Below, piece by piece: positions 1 to 13,470 of a stretch of DNA of 64,000 nucleotides. Made by a program: the position numbers and the translations under genes. This DNA is from Brugia malayi (lineage: Eukaryota > Nematoda > Chromadorea > Rhabditida > Onchocercidae): contig NW_025062285.1 of assembly GCF_000002995.4 (NCBI RefSeq), positions 372,001 to 436,000 of the forward strand, given 5' to 3'. The notes under the pieces were generated by a model. The model made no database searches. It had not been told where the DNA came from and saw only the letters and a list, made by a program, of their open reading frames with translations. Every line of letters starts with the position of its first letter. Position 1 is the first letter of the stretch.

Positions 1-2631
1 AAGGCTTGGATGCCACTATAGCATTAGAAGCAGCAGCGACAACAGCGCCAGCACCTGTTGATAATTTTGATGGACATTCAGATAAATTGTTAGCTTCTTG
101 GCACGCTCTAATTGCTGTTGGCCGCAACGATGATTGACAATTGCGACCAGCTGGTTTACGTGTTCCACGCCATACGCAACGTAACAAACGCATCTGCGAA
201 ATAGACGAAACTATTGAAATTAAATAATATGTAGCATATACATTATACGTTATTCACTCAGACTCTAAAAAATTTTTAATTTTCTTTTTTTTCAACACAA
301 ATATAGGCCAATACCTGCACTCCACCATCGCCGCATGTTCGGCTACATTGTCCCCAGACGGATGGTCTCCAATCAGCCGTACAGTTCACTGCAATTGCAT
401 TGCATTTGTCTTTTAAAAGTTAATTCATTTTTGTCAGCAAAAAAAAAGAAAAAAATGTGTAAAGTCAATTATATTTAAAGAGTATTTTACTTCAGCCAAG
501 ATTGGTTTTCTTTCTATCAACTAGGCTTATTTATTTTGTTGATAATTTCATATGAATGTCTCTAGGCTCAAGTATTTCCTATTCTTGTCCCCAGCAAATG
601 CTGAAAAGTACAAAAGTAACATTTGCTGATTGTCTTTTCTATCGAATGCATCCATTTCTGTAAGTTAAAATTCGGAAAATCATAAAAACTTTCCATTGTA
701 CTAATTCATTTGTTGAAACAAAATTTATCGAAGAATAACAAAACTTAGGCTCAAAGAAAATAAACTAAAACCTTAAATGAGCCAGAAACTAGTGTATTTA
801 GATTGGGACAGAGGAGAAAACAAATGCTAAAGTTGACATGAGACATGAGCATTCATTGATTTTCATAAATTGAAAAAGTGGCAAAACCAAGCCAAAGAAA
901 AAATGAAAAAAGATTGAGAAGGAATAGTTAAAGGCTCCATCTTTTCAAATATAATAGCAAATCGTTCTCTTTATTGGCCAAGGACAAGAAAGGATCTCAG
1001 ATATACATATATTTACTGCAAATAGCCTTGGCCCATTTGAAGTGAATGCTTGTTTAGCTTTTATAGTTGCGATGCTACGAACAATTGAATGCCATTAAGC
1101 TAAGCTTCATTTAAATTTATAAAATCAAATGCTTTCATTTATTTTTAAAATTATTCCTACTGTCTTCTTAATTCTTCCATTCTTTTCTTTAGCACATTTA
1201 TTAGCAATGAATTTAACACTTTTCTAAATTGTGGACATTTAGATATTTCTTAAACTTTAAGTTTCTAAGCAGATGTTTTGAAAAAGAAAAGACGGAAAAA
1301 ATATTTATCAGATTTAATTGGTTTTTTCTTTTTTCCTAAACAAATAATGAAAATTTAATTAAAAAGAAAAATGATTTTAAAAAGTTCAAAAATTTAATTT
1401 ATGCAGCACATTTCAACTCATTAGATTATTCATTTTAACTAATTAATTACAAAAATTATCGATAAATTGAATTGTTAAATTTTTGTCCTGTCAATATATG
1501 AAATATATTCCCGATTTGTTTCAGGTCACTTTCTTTTCCTGAATTCTATTTTAGTCCTTTTACCATAATGAATAAATCTGTGATCGAAAAAGACAACAAA
1601 GGAATAAATTATGAAGTGTATTTCAGGATAGATGCAGAGATGCATCAATCAGATTTTCCAAAATTTAGGATCAGCAAAAACTTGGAAATGAAATATTGAA
1701 AGTATTTGAAATTAAATTCGAACAAATTAAAAAAAAAAAACTACTTATAATTGGAGAAAAATTTCCACAGATCAACAAAATGTTCAAAGATTTATGAACC
1801 TAATTAACTTCCTAATTAATTTTTCAACTTATCGTACTGATAATTAATTTATCACTGATTTATTTTGAAAATGTTAATGAATTTTTTTTTGTTCTAATTA
1901 GACTAATTAATAACACATTTTAAAGATACTCTGAAATTGCTGTGATACACTCATTCCTAACTCTAATCAAAAACGAATTAAATGATACCATTGATGCATT
2001 CCTTTTTCACTTTTGGTCTACTTTCTCGATCACACAATTCAAATGGCGCATTTGTACCATTCTCATATGCGCACTTCACTTCACGCCTTTGCATGGATGT
2101 GGAATGTCGGATACAACGGGAAGATAAACACTGAAAATTAAAGAATTAATTAAATTAAAGCAAAAACAAATTGTTATTTATGAAATAATCACCAAAATAT
2201 TTAAAGAATATCTTAAATTTCTAATGAAAAATAGAATTGCTTTTTATCAATGTTTTATTCACTGATAATTAGTGCGAATAATTAAGAGTAACGTTAGGTT
2301 GAATTAATAGTTCATTGGGAATGATACCTCAGACCACGGTGATGCCTGCCACCGCGGGCAATGCGATGGAAGGCAACTTCTCGAGGAAGGTGGTCGCATC
2401 ACACCGAAACTTTCACACACGTCGTCATCCAGGTAGCCAACCGAACCTTGGTAACTAATCCGACATTTTAATTGTCTTACCTAAAAGTATTAATTAGAGC
2501 ATCTTAATTAGTCGCAAATTGATAGAAAGAAACAGAAATATGATTTGATCCAATCAATTTACCTGTGCTCGTCCTGGTTTCCCACATTCATAATGGGAAC
2601 ATTTTGACCATTCACCGGTAGCATAATCAAT
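1..2631 (-). CDS. madd-4: madd-4 TSP1 repeats 9 to 11 and C-terminal stretch, cut by window edge
   Basis: Exons are 2631-2563, 2480-2328, 2130-1989, 388-315 and 193 to beyond 1. TSP1-9 starts [17 protein letters not shown] and TSP1-10 [16 protein letters not shown]. Both have divergent CxxxxC openings without the O-fucose site, while TSP1-11 ([14 protein letters not shown]) is canonical. The donor at 1989 (G|GTATCA) was preferred over one 22 bases earlier because only it restores the frame CINVNCTADW across the next junction. The last visible part is Ala/Ser-rich ([15 protein letters not shown]) and still open at position 1, so the stop and the expected PLAC domain lie outside. Confidence 0.85.
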
Positions 2632-5600
2632 CTAAAATTGATATGTTAGCAAAGTTTGATTATCAACAAAATTATCAATATTGATTAGTTGAAATGTTTA
2701 CCTTAACATTGCCTGGTTCAGTCACTTCAGCTAATTTCTCCAACATTCGAATGTCATCGTTGTCTTTTAATGATTGTCGCACTTTCTGAAATGCAACTTC
2801 AGAATTTAAATCGCAACTGTTACAAAAATTTTTTCCAAATTTAAAAATTGAAATCTTTTTTTTTGAAAAAAAAAATAATTCCATATATTTTACATAAAAT
2901 CTAAAATAATAAAAAATATGATAAAAAATTTTGCAGCAAAAAAATTGCCCAAAATGAAAACTTGAAGAGAATATTAATATTACTAATTTGAAAATACCTG
3001 TATTAGTTGATGATCAACAGCAATCGGATCGTTCTCCAAATCATCATTCTCTATCATATTTTGATTTAACATTGAGCGAGAATCATTTACATTTCCATCC
3101 TGAAAAAATTAACAGATTTAATTTTAGGTCATTTCTTCAGTAATTTATTTTACAAATAAAATTTTTTAGGGTAAAAATTGAATATGACGGGAAGAAAGCA
3201 ATTACTTTATTTTCTCGTGACTTGAAACTTAACGTCACATTCCCCTGAATGCCATTAGCTATACACGCATATACGCCAGCATCTTCCATTCGGGCGTGAA
3301 AAATACGTAATGCACCATTTGATGATACTTTAATGTGCGCTAAATAAAATAAATCAAAGAATGAAACTCAAAGTAAAGTATTCCAGCATTTTGTTTCCTT
3401 TTCAATTCTCTAAGATTTCATTTTAATCATTCAATTTTCTGAAATTCTATAAATTCTACTCTGCGAATTTGTTTACAATAAAAATTACCATTGTTCGTAA
3501 TCTTTTGCCCATCTTTTGTCCAAGTAATTTTATTCTTTGCATAATTACGAACTGGGCATTTCACCTGAAAGTATACTTTGATTATTACTTCTATCCTTCA
3601 GATATCTTAGAAATAATCAAAAAATATAAGCTACAATTTTTCCTATTTATTTTCGCTTATTTATTTATTTTTTTTTTTTTTTTTTTTTTTGAAAAAAAAA
3701 TTCTTTCTGTAGAAAAAATAAATAATTCTTTCAAATGCTTGCATTTAAATTGCAGTGTTAATTGTTATTCGCATTTACTCTCGAAATAATTTCTAATTTG
3801 TCGCTTATTTTTCGTATACAGAAAGAATTTTTTTTTTCAAAATAAATAAATATACAACAAAAAAAAAATAAACAAAAAAATTGTAACTTATAGCTTATAT
3901 TTTGGTTGCGTCGTAATTTAAGAAATAATTTGCGACATTTCGAGCAATAATACATCCAATTAAAGCTAATTAAGTAATATGTCAAATTCAGTAATACTTC
4001 CAATTAAAGCTAATTAAGTAATATGTCAAATTCAGTAATACTTCCAATTAAAGCTAATTAAGTAATATGTCAAATTCAGTAATACTTCCAATTAAAGCTA
4101 ATTAAGTAATATGTCAAATTCAGTAATACTTCCAATTAAAGCTAATTAAGTAATATGTCAAATTCAGTAATACTTCCAATTAAAGCTAATTAAGTAATAT
4201 GTCAAATTCAGTAATACTTCCAATTAAAGCTAATTAAGTAATATGTCAAATTCAGTAATACTTCCAATTAAAGCTAATTAAGTAATATGTCAAATTCAGT
4301 AATACTTCCAATTAAAGCTAATTAAGTAATATGTCAAATTCAGTAATACTTCCAACCGATAGCAACGATAATATGAAAATCTCTTTTGCAGTGATTTGCA
4401 GTAAAGAATAATTTAACTGAGAAATAATTATCGAGCAGAAATACCTTCAGCGATGTGCCAACAAACAGCTTTGCACTGCCACCTATATTTAGTGTCAACT
4501 TTCGGCTATGTCCGTGCTGTGATGTCAAAGTTGACATCGGAGATGAAATCTCATCCTTTTCCGGAAACGTCGAATCAGCCAGGCTATTACACACACCTTC
4601 AAGTTTCACTAATAATCCTTCCTTCTTTTCATTTCATCTATTTTTGGTTATCAGATTATCTTCGACTTCTCATGCAGTACTTAAGGAATGAGCCATGCTA
4701 GGCTCATTTAACTATCCTATAGAGCCTTGTCTATTCTTGGCTTAGATTCGTTCATTTTTATTAGCTTGTTGCTATTTTGATTTGCATATAGACTGAATCA
4801 TTTTCAAATTTGATTGCTCTCTCTCTCTCCTTCTCTAATTTACCTAAGTCACAAAGTTGGACAGTTGGTGGCTTCTCGATATGACGGCATTGTATTGGAG
4901 GGTAAAAGTGTTTCAGTTGACCGTCAGCTACACGTTGTTCACAGGTCACTTCACGACGTTGCTCACCAGGACCGCAAGTTGTTGAACATTGACCCCAATT
5001 ACCAGTCTAAATTGAAATCTATCAAACAAATCTCTTAAAGCTAATTTTGAGAAATTTGGCTTTGAGTGAGCTAATTAGTGCTTCCATCCTTTTCCGATAA
5101 TTCGAGAAGACGCAACCTTCCATGCCGCAGGACAATCTACCAGGCCACACGCTTCGTTGCTGATTGGCTTTGGCTGTGGACACTGGCCATCTGGTAGAAT
5201 CAGTGTCGATTCCGCACCACCGGTCCGTGATATACGCCGTACGCAGCGTACCTGAATACTATGATATATTTGAGTGTCATTCATCTATCAGTTATAAGTA
5301 ATGAAAAGTTATGGAATAGACCAAAGTGAAGTACTTTGCAATTCATCTCAGAATTTGGGTGTGCAATAATATAGAATTAGTAAATTTATTGAGGTGGACA
5401 GGTGAACAAACCTTTCGAGTGCGTAAACCACCGCCGCAAGTGTGTGAACATTGTGACATCTCACCAATCTAGAAAAAATTAAATCTTAAATCGCAGAAAT
5501 TTTAATTTTTTCAATAAAAATTCAAATTTTTCCTATCTCTCACCAATCAGGTAAACAAAAGATTTAATTTGCTACGGTTTCTGTCCAGTCATTTACCAAC

Positions 5601-8600
5601 TCATAGCAACTTTGAATTTCAATAATTTATGTTTGAAAAAATATTATTAATTAGATTAAATATATTCTTGCAAACATTTTTAAAGAGTTATCAAATATTT
5701 TGTAGAGAAAAAAGGAATTAAAATTTATGAAAAGGACTTATGAAAAATAAAACTAACATCCCATTCCGGTGGACAAGGGTCATTATTGCAAGAACGTATC
5801 AAATCAACAGGGCGCTGTTTGGCATCACAAAATGACCATGCGACAGTGGTGCGTCGCTTGACATCGACACATCTAAGAGTGGAACGTTGCTTACCTAAAA
5901 TTAGAATTATTAAACTTTAGCCAAAGTCCAATAAATGATGTGTTACATTATGATCTATGTATTTGCTATCACTGATAGATTGATTATGTTTCTTATCAGT
6001 AGTAATGCCTGTATCACTGTCCACCAGTCTGGTCCTCTTTGCCCTTGTAAAATTTCAAAGTTGTATTATTAGTCTTACATGAACGTTCAGTAAAGACATA
6101 ATTTCAGGTCAATTATTTCTTATCACTGATGATTACCATCTAATCTTACATGTCAATATATTTTTAAAACTTAAAAGTGTCTGAAATGAATAGGAAAGTA
6201 ACCTCCAAGACAAGAAGCAGAGCAAACTGTCCAGTCACCGTAATCCCATTTGAATGAACGTGTGGGTGTCAACGATCGTTCACGTACAGGTAGCTCATTA
6301 TCTGCGTCATTTAATGCACACTGCTGCACTTGACACGGTTGAAATGCATTTGGTTTTGGCGTACCTTAAATTTCTCTTCGTATGATGAAGTGACACTGTC
6401 CTGTCCTCACCTGTCGTGACATTGTCCTCACCTGTCGAAGTATTTCATTTACTGAAGGGAACGAATTAAATTCAGTTATTCTAACCTTCACATTCATAGT
6501 CTGGCAGTTTAATAATATTTGAGGTGATTCCTTGTAAAGCTATGCATTCAACCGTACGTGTAGCTACGCCGGGACCACACGTTGCTGAGCATGGACCCCA
6601 TTGACCCGGGAAAAACCTGAAAATTTCACTCCAATTTCACTTTCGACGACTGCTTTATATATTCAGTTATAATTGATTTCTCCTAAATCAGTTAATCAGA
6701 CCTTATCTTAGTGAAATGAAAATTTTGAAATAAATGAGAAAAGAAAATGGGAGAAAGAGAGAAGGCAGAAATGAACTAATAGCGGTAGTGAATTTCAATT
6801 TTCCAAATAGCGAAACAATTTTAAATTCCATTTCTTATGTTTATAAACTTTCCTTAATAAGCAACTTATTGTTTTAGTTATTCTTATAAAAATATAATTG
6901 AAAGCAAAAAGATTTATTAAAAATTTTTGGAAAAATAAAAGTTTAATATTAATGTCTCTTTTCATAAATTTTCATTTAATTATGATACCTTTTCCGAAAC
7001 TAAACTTTGCTTAAAAAAAAGAAAAAAACAACAAAAATAGAACATTTAATTCTTTTCACTTATTCAAAAAACAACTTATTTATTGCTAATAAATTTAAAT
7101 ATTCAATTCATATTTTAAATTACACTTCTTTTTTTAATTTATTATTTATTTGTCAAAAAAGTTCAAATAATTTGCACTTTCTGTGTAATGCACAGCGTCA
7201 TTAAAATGAAAGAAAAAAAGGATTGTATTAAGGAAAGCAGCGAGTTACCGTGGTTGTGTACCAATTGCACCATTACTACCGCCGGCACCAACATCAGTAC
7301 CTGAACCCATGCTGCCACTGCCACCCATTAGATTGTCAAATGTCGAAGCGGCGAAACTGTCGTGCTGGATGCGCTGTTCGTCATTCCAGGCCTTAGCAAA
7401 TGGTGCTTGGGCCACGTAGCTGAAAGTTAGATCATTTGATGAACCCAATTTTAAAATTTTACTCTAATATTTTTTTTAAAAAAGTCCAATTTTAAAGTTT
7501 TAATTTCAGCTTAATAAATTTAAATCAAAAAAATAATAAACAAAATACAATGATGTGAGAGTCAACATGTATTGAAGAGACTTAATTCAATAAAAAAATA
7601 AAATCTCTGTTGTTGTACAGAAATTATTTATTAATTATCAGCAATCATTCTGAATTTTTAATTATTTTTAAGAAGAAATTAATTTTGAGAGTTTTTTTGC
7701 AGAAATCACATAAATCATAAAAAATTATGGTAATTCTAATGTTTAAATTAAGTTTAGATTTATGAAAATTTTCTGCATAGTTTTTAATTTTAAATTTTAA
7801 AAATTTTGTATAATCATATTTGAAATGCTACTTAAAATTGTTGAAAATGTTTTGGATTGTTCTTATGATCGCATAATAAGTAAAGTAAGTTAGAAAATAT
7901 TTAAAAAATTAAAATCCTATAACAAAATGATGTATGACTGTTTTTATAAAATTGCATATTTTTCTTTTTTTTTTGCGCAGAATTTAATTAAAAATTAAAA
8001 TTTGCAAAAACTGATAAAAGAATAAGTAATTCTTTTGGAATTCTATTTAAAAAAATAAAATTTTAGAATTTCTTTCAGGTCAAAATTTCAGGTCAGGAAA
8101 GAAAGACTTAGCGAAATTTATCAAAGCAATAAGAGCAAATGATTGAAAAGTTTAAATAACTTTTTCAATTTGCTATTCTATTGTTTGTACAAATAAAGAG
8201 CAAAATTATTTATTTTATTTGTTTGTATCACAGCAAAATATTTATTCGGTCTAATGGGTATTGCCGGGATAATACAACGGGGAGAATATTAAGTATTATT
8301 AATCATTCATACAAATCATACTCTTGAACTGATAAGATAGGAGAATTTACCTATTCAGTTTTACCTGACTGATGAGATAGAAGAATTTACCTATTCAGTT
8401 TTACTTGACTGATAAGATAGGAGAATTTACCTATTCAGTTTTACCTGACTGATAAGATAGGAGAACTTACCTATTCAGTTTTACCTGATTGATAAGATGA
8501 GAGGATTTACGCTTATTCAATTTTACCTGAAGGGCAGATAATTACTTTGAAATAATAAGTTATATTGAAGAAACTAATGTAGAAGTAATCATTGACCGAT

Positions 8601-11600
8601 TTCCTAGATCGCAAAGATAATTGCGATAAAAAAACATACTGTTAGTATTATCAGTTAGTGTTATCAGTGTAATTATTGGTTTTTACTGATGAGCGAAATA
8701 GAAGAAATTGTACTATTCAACAGCTATTATTATGATTTTTGATTAAAAAAACAAACAAATATTGCATTTTAGTGATTGAATAAATTAAAAAATTAGATGA
8801 AAATTTCTAAGCAATCATTTCGAATGGCACAAATGTCACATATTTGTCATTCGAGAATACAAATAAAATATTCTTAATTCCTTTTTTCCGGAAGTTTCGC
8901 ATAATTTCGTTTTTATTCTAAATTTAAATGAATAATAGTTTTTCTCTTTCCGTTAATCTTTAATTATGTGGAAACAAAAGTTCTCCCTCATAGTAAATAG
9001 TATTTATTAGAATTAGTAAAATTATCTGAGATAAAGCGGAAGGCTTCTTCCTCCCTTCTTATCCTTATAATACATTTCCGGAATGAAATTAATTGCTTTT
9101 ATTGTTGATCACTTAATTGTTCGCCATTTCTTATTGTTGTAGGAAATTTCTAAAATCTTTTCAATAAGGAAACGAAAGAAGCCCACTTCAATAGATGATG
9201 GCCGTTAACATTCAAAGTAATTGCTCCTTTGGTGATTGTAGAAAATTTACATTTTCAATAATACCTCTCTTTTCCACTCTTTCTCTTTCTCCCTCTCTCT
9301 CTCCTCTCTCCCTTCAAATTTCAAATTATAGTCTGCATTATGCACTTTACTTTACATTTTCGGACTGATCTCTTTCATTTGACCATTAAAGCTATCACTT
9401 TGCTCTTATGCTTTTATCAGAAACATTCCAACTGATAAGGATGTGATAGTTATGCCATATTCACTGTTATCTTTTAATCAAATTAAGTTTAACGGAGAAA
9501 CTTCCAGAGATAATTTGTTTTATTTGTAATCATTCTGGATAATTACTCAATTATTTGTTATTGTCTCAGTGCCATCAGATTTTCAAGACTTTTCCTCCCG
9601 AAATTCCGGGAATTTCCTTGATAAACTGTCTCAGAGTTTGCGGCCATATGATATCAGTTTTGAATTTTAGATAAGACAAGCATCATTGTCTCGTAACACT
9701 TCAGTTTAACACTGTAAATATAATTATTTTAAAATCTTACAAAAATTACATCTAATTAGTAAAGGAAGAAAAATTCGGAGGAAAATTGATTTTTAATTTC
9801 ATATTAAATTTATTGCCTAAAGATATAAGTAATTTAAATGATTAATTTATAGAAAAATACATAAATAACTTTTACGTATTTAAAATTTCTCTCTTTCTTA
9901 ACTATTAAAATTTAATTAAAATTCCATACGATAAAAATAAAATTCTGCATCCGAAAAAAATGTAACAAAGTTTTAAAGAAGAAGAAATCACAATATCGAA
10001 TTTTGCATTGAATTTTTTTTTTTTTTTTGGATCGCTTTTTTTGCATAAATATTTGATAAAATTTATTTTATAAAACAGTTTGAATGAAACAACGAATTTG
10101 CGGAATATAATTCAATTCCATTTATTAATTCAGTGATAATAAATGTGATTAACTGTTGAGAACAGTGATAATGATCAATGATCAGTGATCAATGACATAG
10201 GTCAAATATGTGACATTGCATCTCCCTTCATTCTTGCATTGTTGAACTAATAAAGCTTACACAGTTTATTATATTTAATTAAATTATGATTTCCCTTTAA
10301 CTTTATTAATTCAAATTTAGTTTATACGTCTGACGGTGTGTATATTATGCATTGCCATATGATCTACGTGTGACACGTGTATAATATGTTAACGTATATT
10401 GTACATTACATATTGTCTACGTGTGACACGTGTATAATATGTTAACGTATATTGTGCATTACATATTGTCTACGTGTGACACGTGTATAATATGTTAACG
10501 TATATTGTGCATTACATATTGTCTACGTGTGACACGTGTATAATATGTTAACGTATATTGTACATTACATATTGTCTACGTGTGACACGTGTATAATATG
10601 TTAACGTATATTGTACATTACATATTGTCTACGTGTGACACGTGTAGTACTTAATAGCATAGCAATCTCACAGATAAGTATAATACTGCAAACGTTCATT
10701 CAATTATGTAAAGGTAACGATGAAATTATTACTCCCAAAACAGTATATAATTAGCATAAAGGTTAAATTTCTTTTTTAAACGATTTCTTATTTTATATTT
10801 TTGATTAATTAAAAGTAAGAAAGAAAGGAAAAAAGAGGTAAACTAACAAATTATCATCCGCACGGACATATTCCGCAAGCATCCATATGCCAAGTAGACG
10901 TAACACCATTATCATCATTTTATCATTGTAACATTCAAATTGTCCGAAATACGTGAGCATTTCAGGATAAGTAAGGCTTTTAGCACACTTTAAGGATGGC
11001 TGTTTAAGGCTTGGCTAGACATTTCGTATGTAACAATGGCCAAACAAATATGAAAGCATTGCGAGAAACAACATTTAACTCTTTAAAGTTAGCCTAAGGC
11101 GTGGCTTCTCCTACTTTACTAGTACAGTGGTAGTAATTAGCAGTATGATAAAAGAATATTAGCATGAAGGATGGAAATACTACCAGCACTAGCACCAGGA
11201 CCACCAGCACCAGGACCGCTGCCAAGCATTCTTCCCCGCCTCTTCTGGGCAGTAATGGCGGAAAGTGGCGGCGCTTCTTGTCTTCTTTCTATCGAATTTC
11301 AACCCGTCACATTCCTCTTCATTCCATGCTGAGCCAAACCACTATTTACAATTGCCCATATTGCATGGTGGGATGATGTTTTGATGGAAGAGAATTCGGG
11401 AAATTGCAAATCCGAATGATTGATGCCATTAATCTCGGGTAGTCAGACCTACCCGAAATTAATGCCTGGATTATGATAGCATACAATGAATAGTTAAAGT
11501 AGCATTATAGTAAGAGTATCATAAAGCACAAAGTATGTTATAAACGGTAATTTATTATTGCTCAGTGCCATTTGTCAGTCGAATGAATGGATGGGAAATG

Positions 11601-13433
11601 AATTGAAATTTTTGAAGAATGCAAATAAAACTAAAATATTACTAAAAGATTTATGAAGGTAGAAAGGAACGTACTCTTTAAATAATAGCACAAACAATTT
11701 TAATAGAAAAAGAAATGGGAATATATTTCATTTCAAATTTTGTGTTTTATTCAAAAATATTAATTACTACTTTGTTTATTTCCTTTTATTTGCTATGCTA
11801 TAAGAAATGACATTTTACATCAGATTCAAAAATAAAACTGAATTTTGCTATAAATTTCATTATTAAAAGGAATTTAAATCTAAAATAAATTTGTTTACTT
11901 TGCTAAAAAAGTGCAATGATGAATTGTTAATTAAAAACAAAACAAATTAAAAATGTTTAATTTGATTGCACATCAAATTAAATAAATAACTTAAAAAAAA
12001 TTTCATTGTTTATTCAATTGAATTAAAATTTTTTACAGAAAGATATTAAAATTCCTCAAACAGAAAATATTATATTCATCCATAAAACTGATTATTTCAG
12101 TCGTTGCATATTTGCATGCACGCGTTCAAATATGCATGCAAATGAGTGCACGATGATTTCTAGCATTATGCTAAAGTTAAAGCAAATATTTATACTTAAA
12201 GAATAACTTAACATTTGTCATTTGTCATCATGAAATTTCACTTACAGTGGTATTTCATTCAGATATTCAGCATACTAAGCAATATCAAATTTTGAATGCT
12301 TTTCTTTCTTAATTAAATTACTTAATTAATGGAAATGTAATGAGAGATTTTTATTTAAAACAATCCGTTTTATTCTAATCGCCGAGATTTTCAGCTTGAT
12401 CCGGTGGAGTTAACCGGTAGAGAATATGAGTGGAAGTAAAACTGTGATTCAGTTTGTTAATTTGTAGTAAAATTCCATCTTTAGATAATCAAAAAGTATG
12501 CGATCTTTCCAAAATTTAATACTTTGTCTCACTTATCCGTTTTTTTTTTTTTAACAGAACTGAAAAGCGCATCATTTAAATCACAAAACTAAAACTTATA
12601 TTTCTAAATTAAGAAAAAAAAAAAAAAACGAATTGCTGAATTTTCCTAAATGCGCATCTGATCAACAAAATGTAAATTCATTTTTAAATTAAAAAATGAG
12701 CTGTAGAAATTTTCTTGAAAGATACTTGTAAAAGCATGCATGGCTCACATATGTCAAATTTTCAGATATTTGAAAAGTAAAACAATTCGTCAAAAATCGA
12801 AAACAACGACAATTCCAAGCAACTTGACTGCTATAAGTAAATCTCCCGAGGGAAATGAAGTGTCGGAGGGAAGAGAATTCGAAAATTTCATAAAATATAT
12901 ATAACATAAAAAATCGATAAAACAAATATTAGGAATTTAATGTTAGGTAATTACTTTATAAATGAAGGTAAGAAATGTGGTAGTAATAATCGAATAAGTT
13001 TGAAAGATCTTTTTTTCTGATTTTCCTTTTGCTACGAACACTTATCAAATTTGAAATGTTGAAGGAAAAACTAACAGTCTGCTACTTTAGACATTTAAAT
13101 TATCTCTGAAATTGTTAGAAGAAACATTTTTTTAGTTTTAATATTTTATTTTTGTTTGTTTATCTCTGAAAAATGTTTCTCACTTTTTTCTCATTTTTGT
13201 TGTTAATTGTTAAATTATTTTTTTTTTTTAAAAAAAGTGATAAACAATTGTGAAATGAAACATCTGAATGACGTGGTAATACGTAAAATGTGCGTCAATA
13301 TTAGCTAAAATAGAATCTTATGATTTTCTTCTTCACACTTCAAATTTGACAAATCATTTAAGTACTTACAAAATTTTCATTTCTTATTTTAGGGAATTTT
13401 AATTTTTACTATTTTTTTTTGCAATGATTTTCT

Positions 13434-13470
<37 letters not shown>

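Noticed and set aside
2011..2130. Earlier donor (AAA|GTGAAA at 2010) for the TSP1-10 exon
   Set aside because: It would leave phase 0, while the next exon at 388 needs a one-base remainder. The donor after 1989 fits and restores the TSP1 cysteine pattern.
3469..4003. Frames of 106 and 81 codons on opposite strands around 3.7 kb
   Set aside because: They run through poly(T)/poly(A) inverted sequence within a madd-4 intron and encode only Phe/Lys-rich low complexity. The A- and T-rich runs form an imperfect inverted repeat, but without target-site duplications or ends typical of a transposon.
4453..4701. Plus-strand frames over the madd-4 linker exon
   Set aside because: Shadow of the minus-strand exon 4596-4445, which fits its neighbours in phase.
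11164..11376. Plus-strand frame [18 protein letters not shown] in a GC-richer patch
   Set aside because: The Thr/Ser run comes from an ACC/AGC simple repeat. No splice sites or conserved motif were found, and the minus strand gives only short frames.
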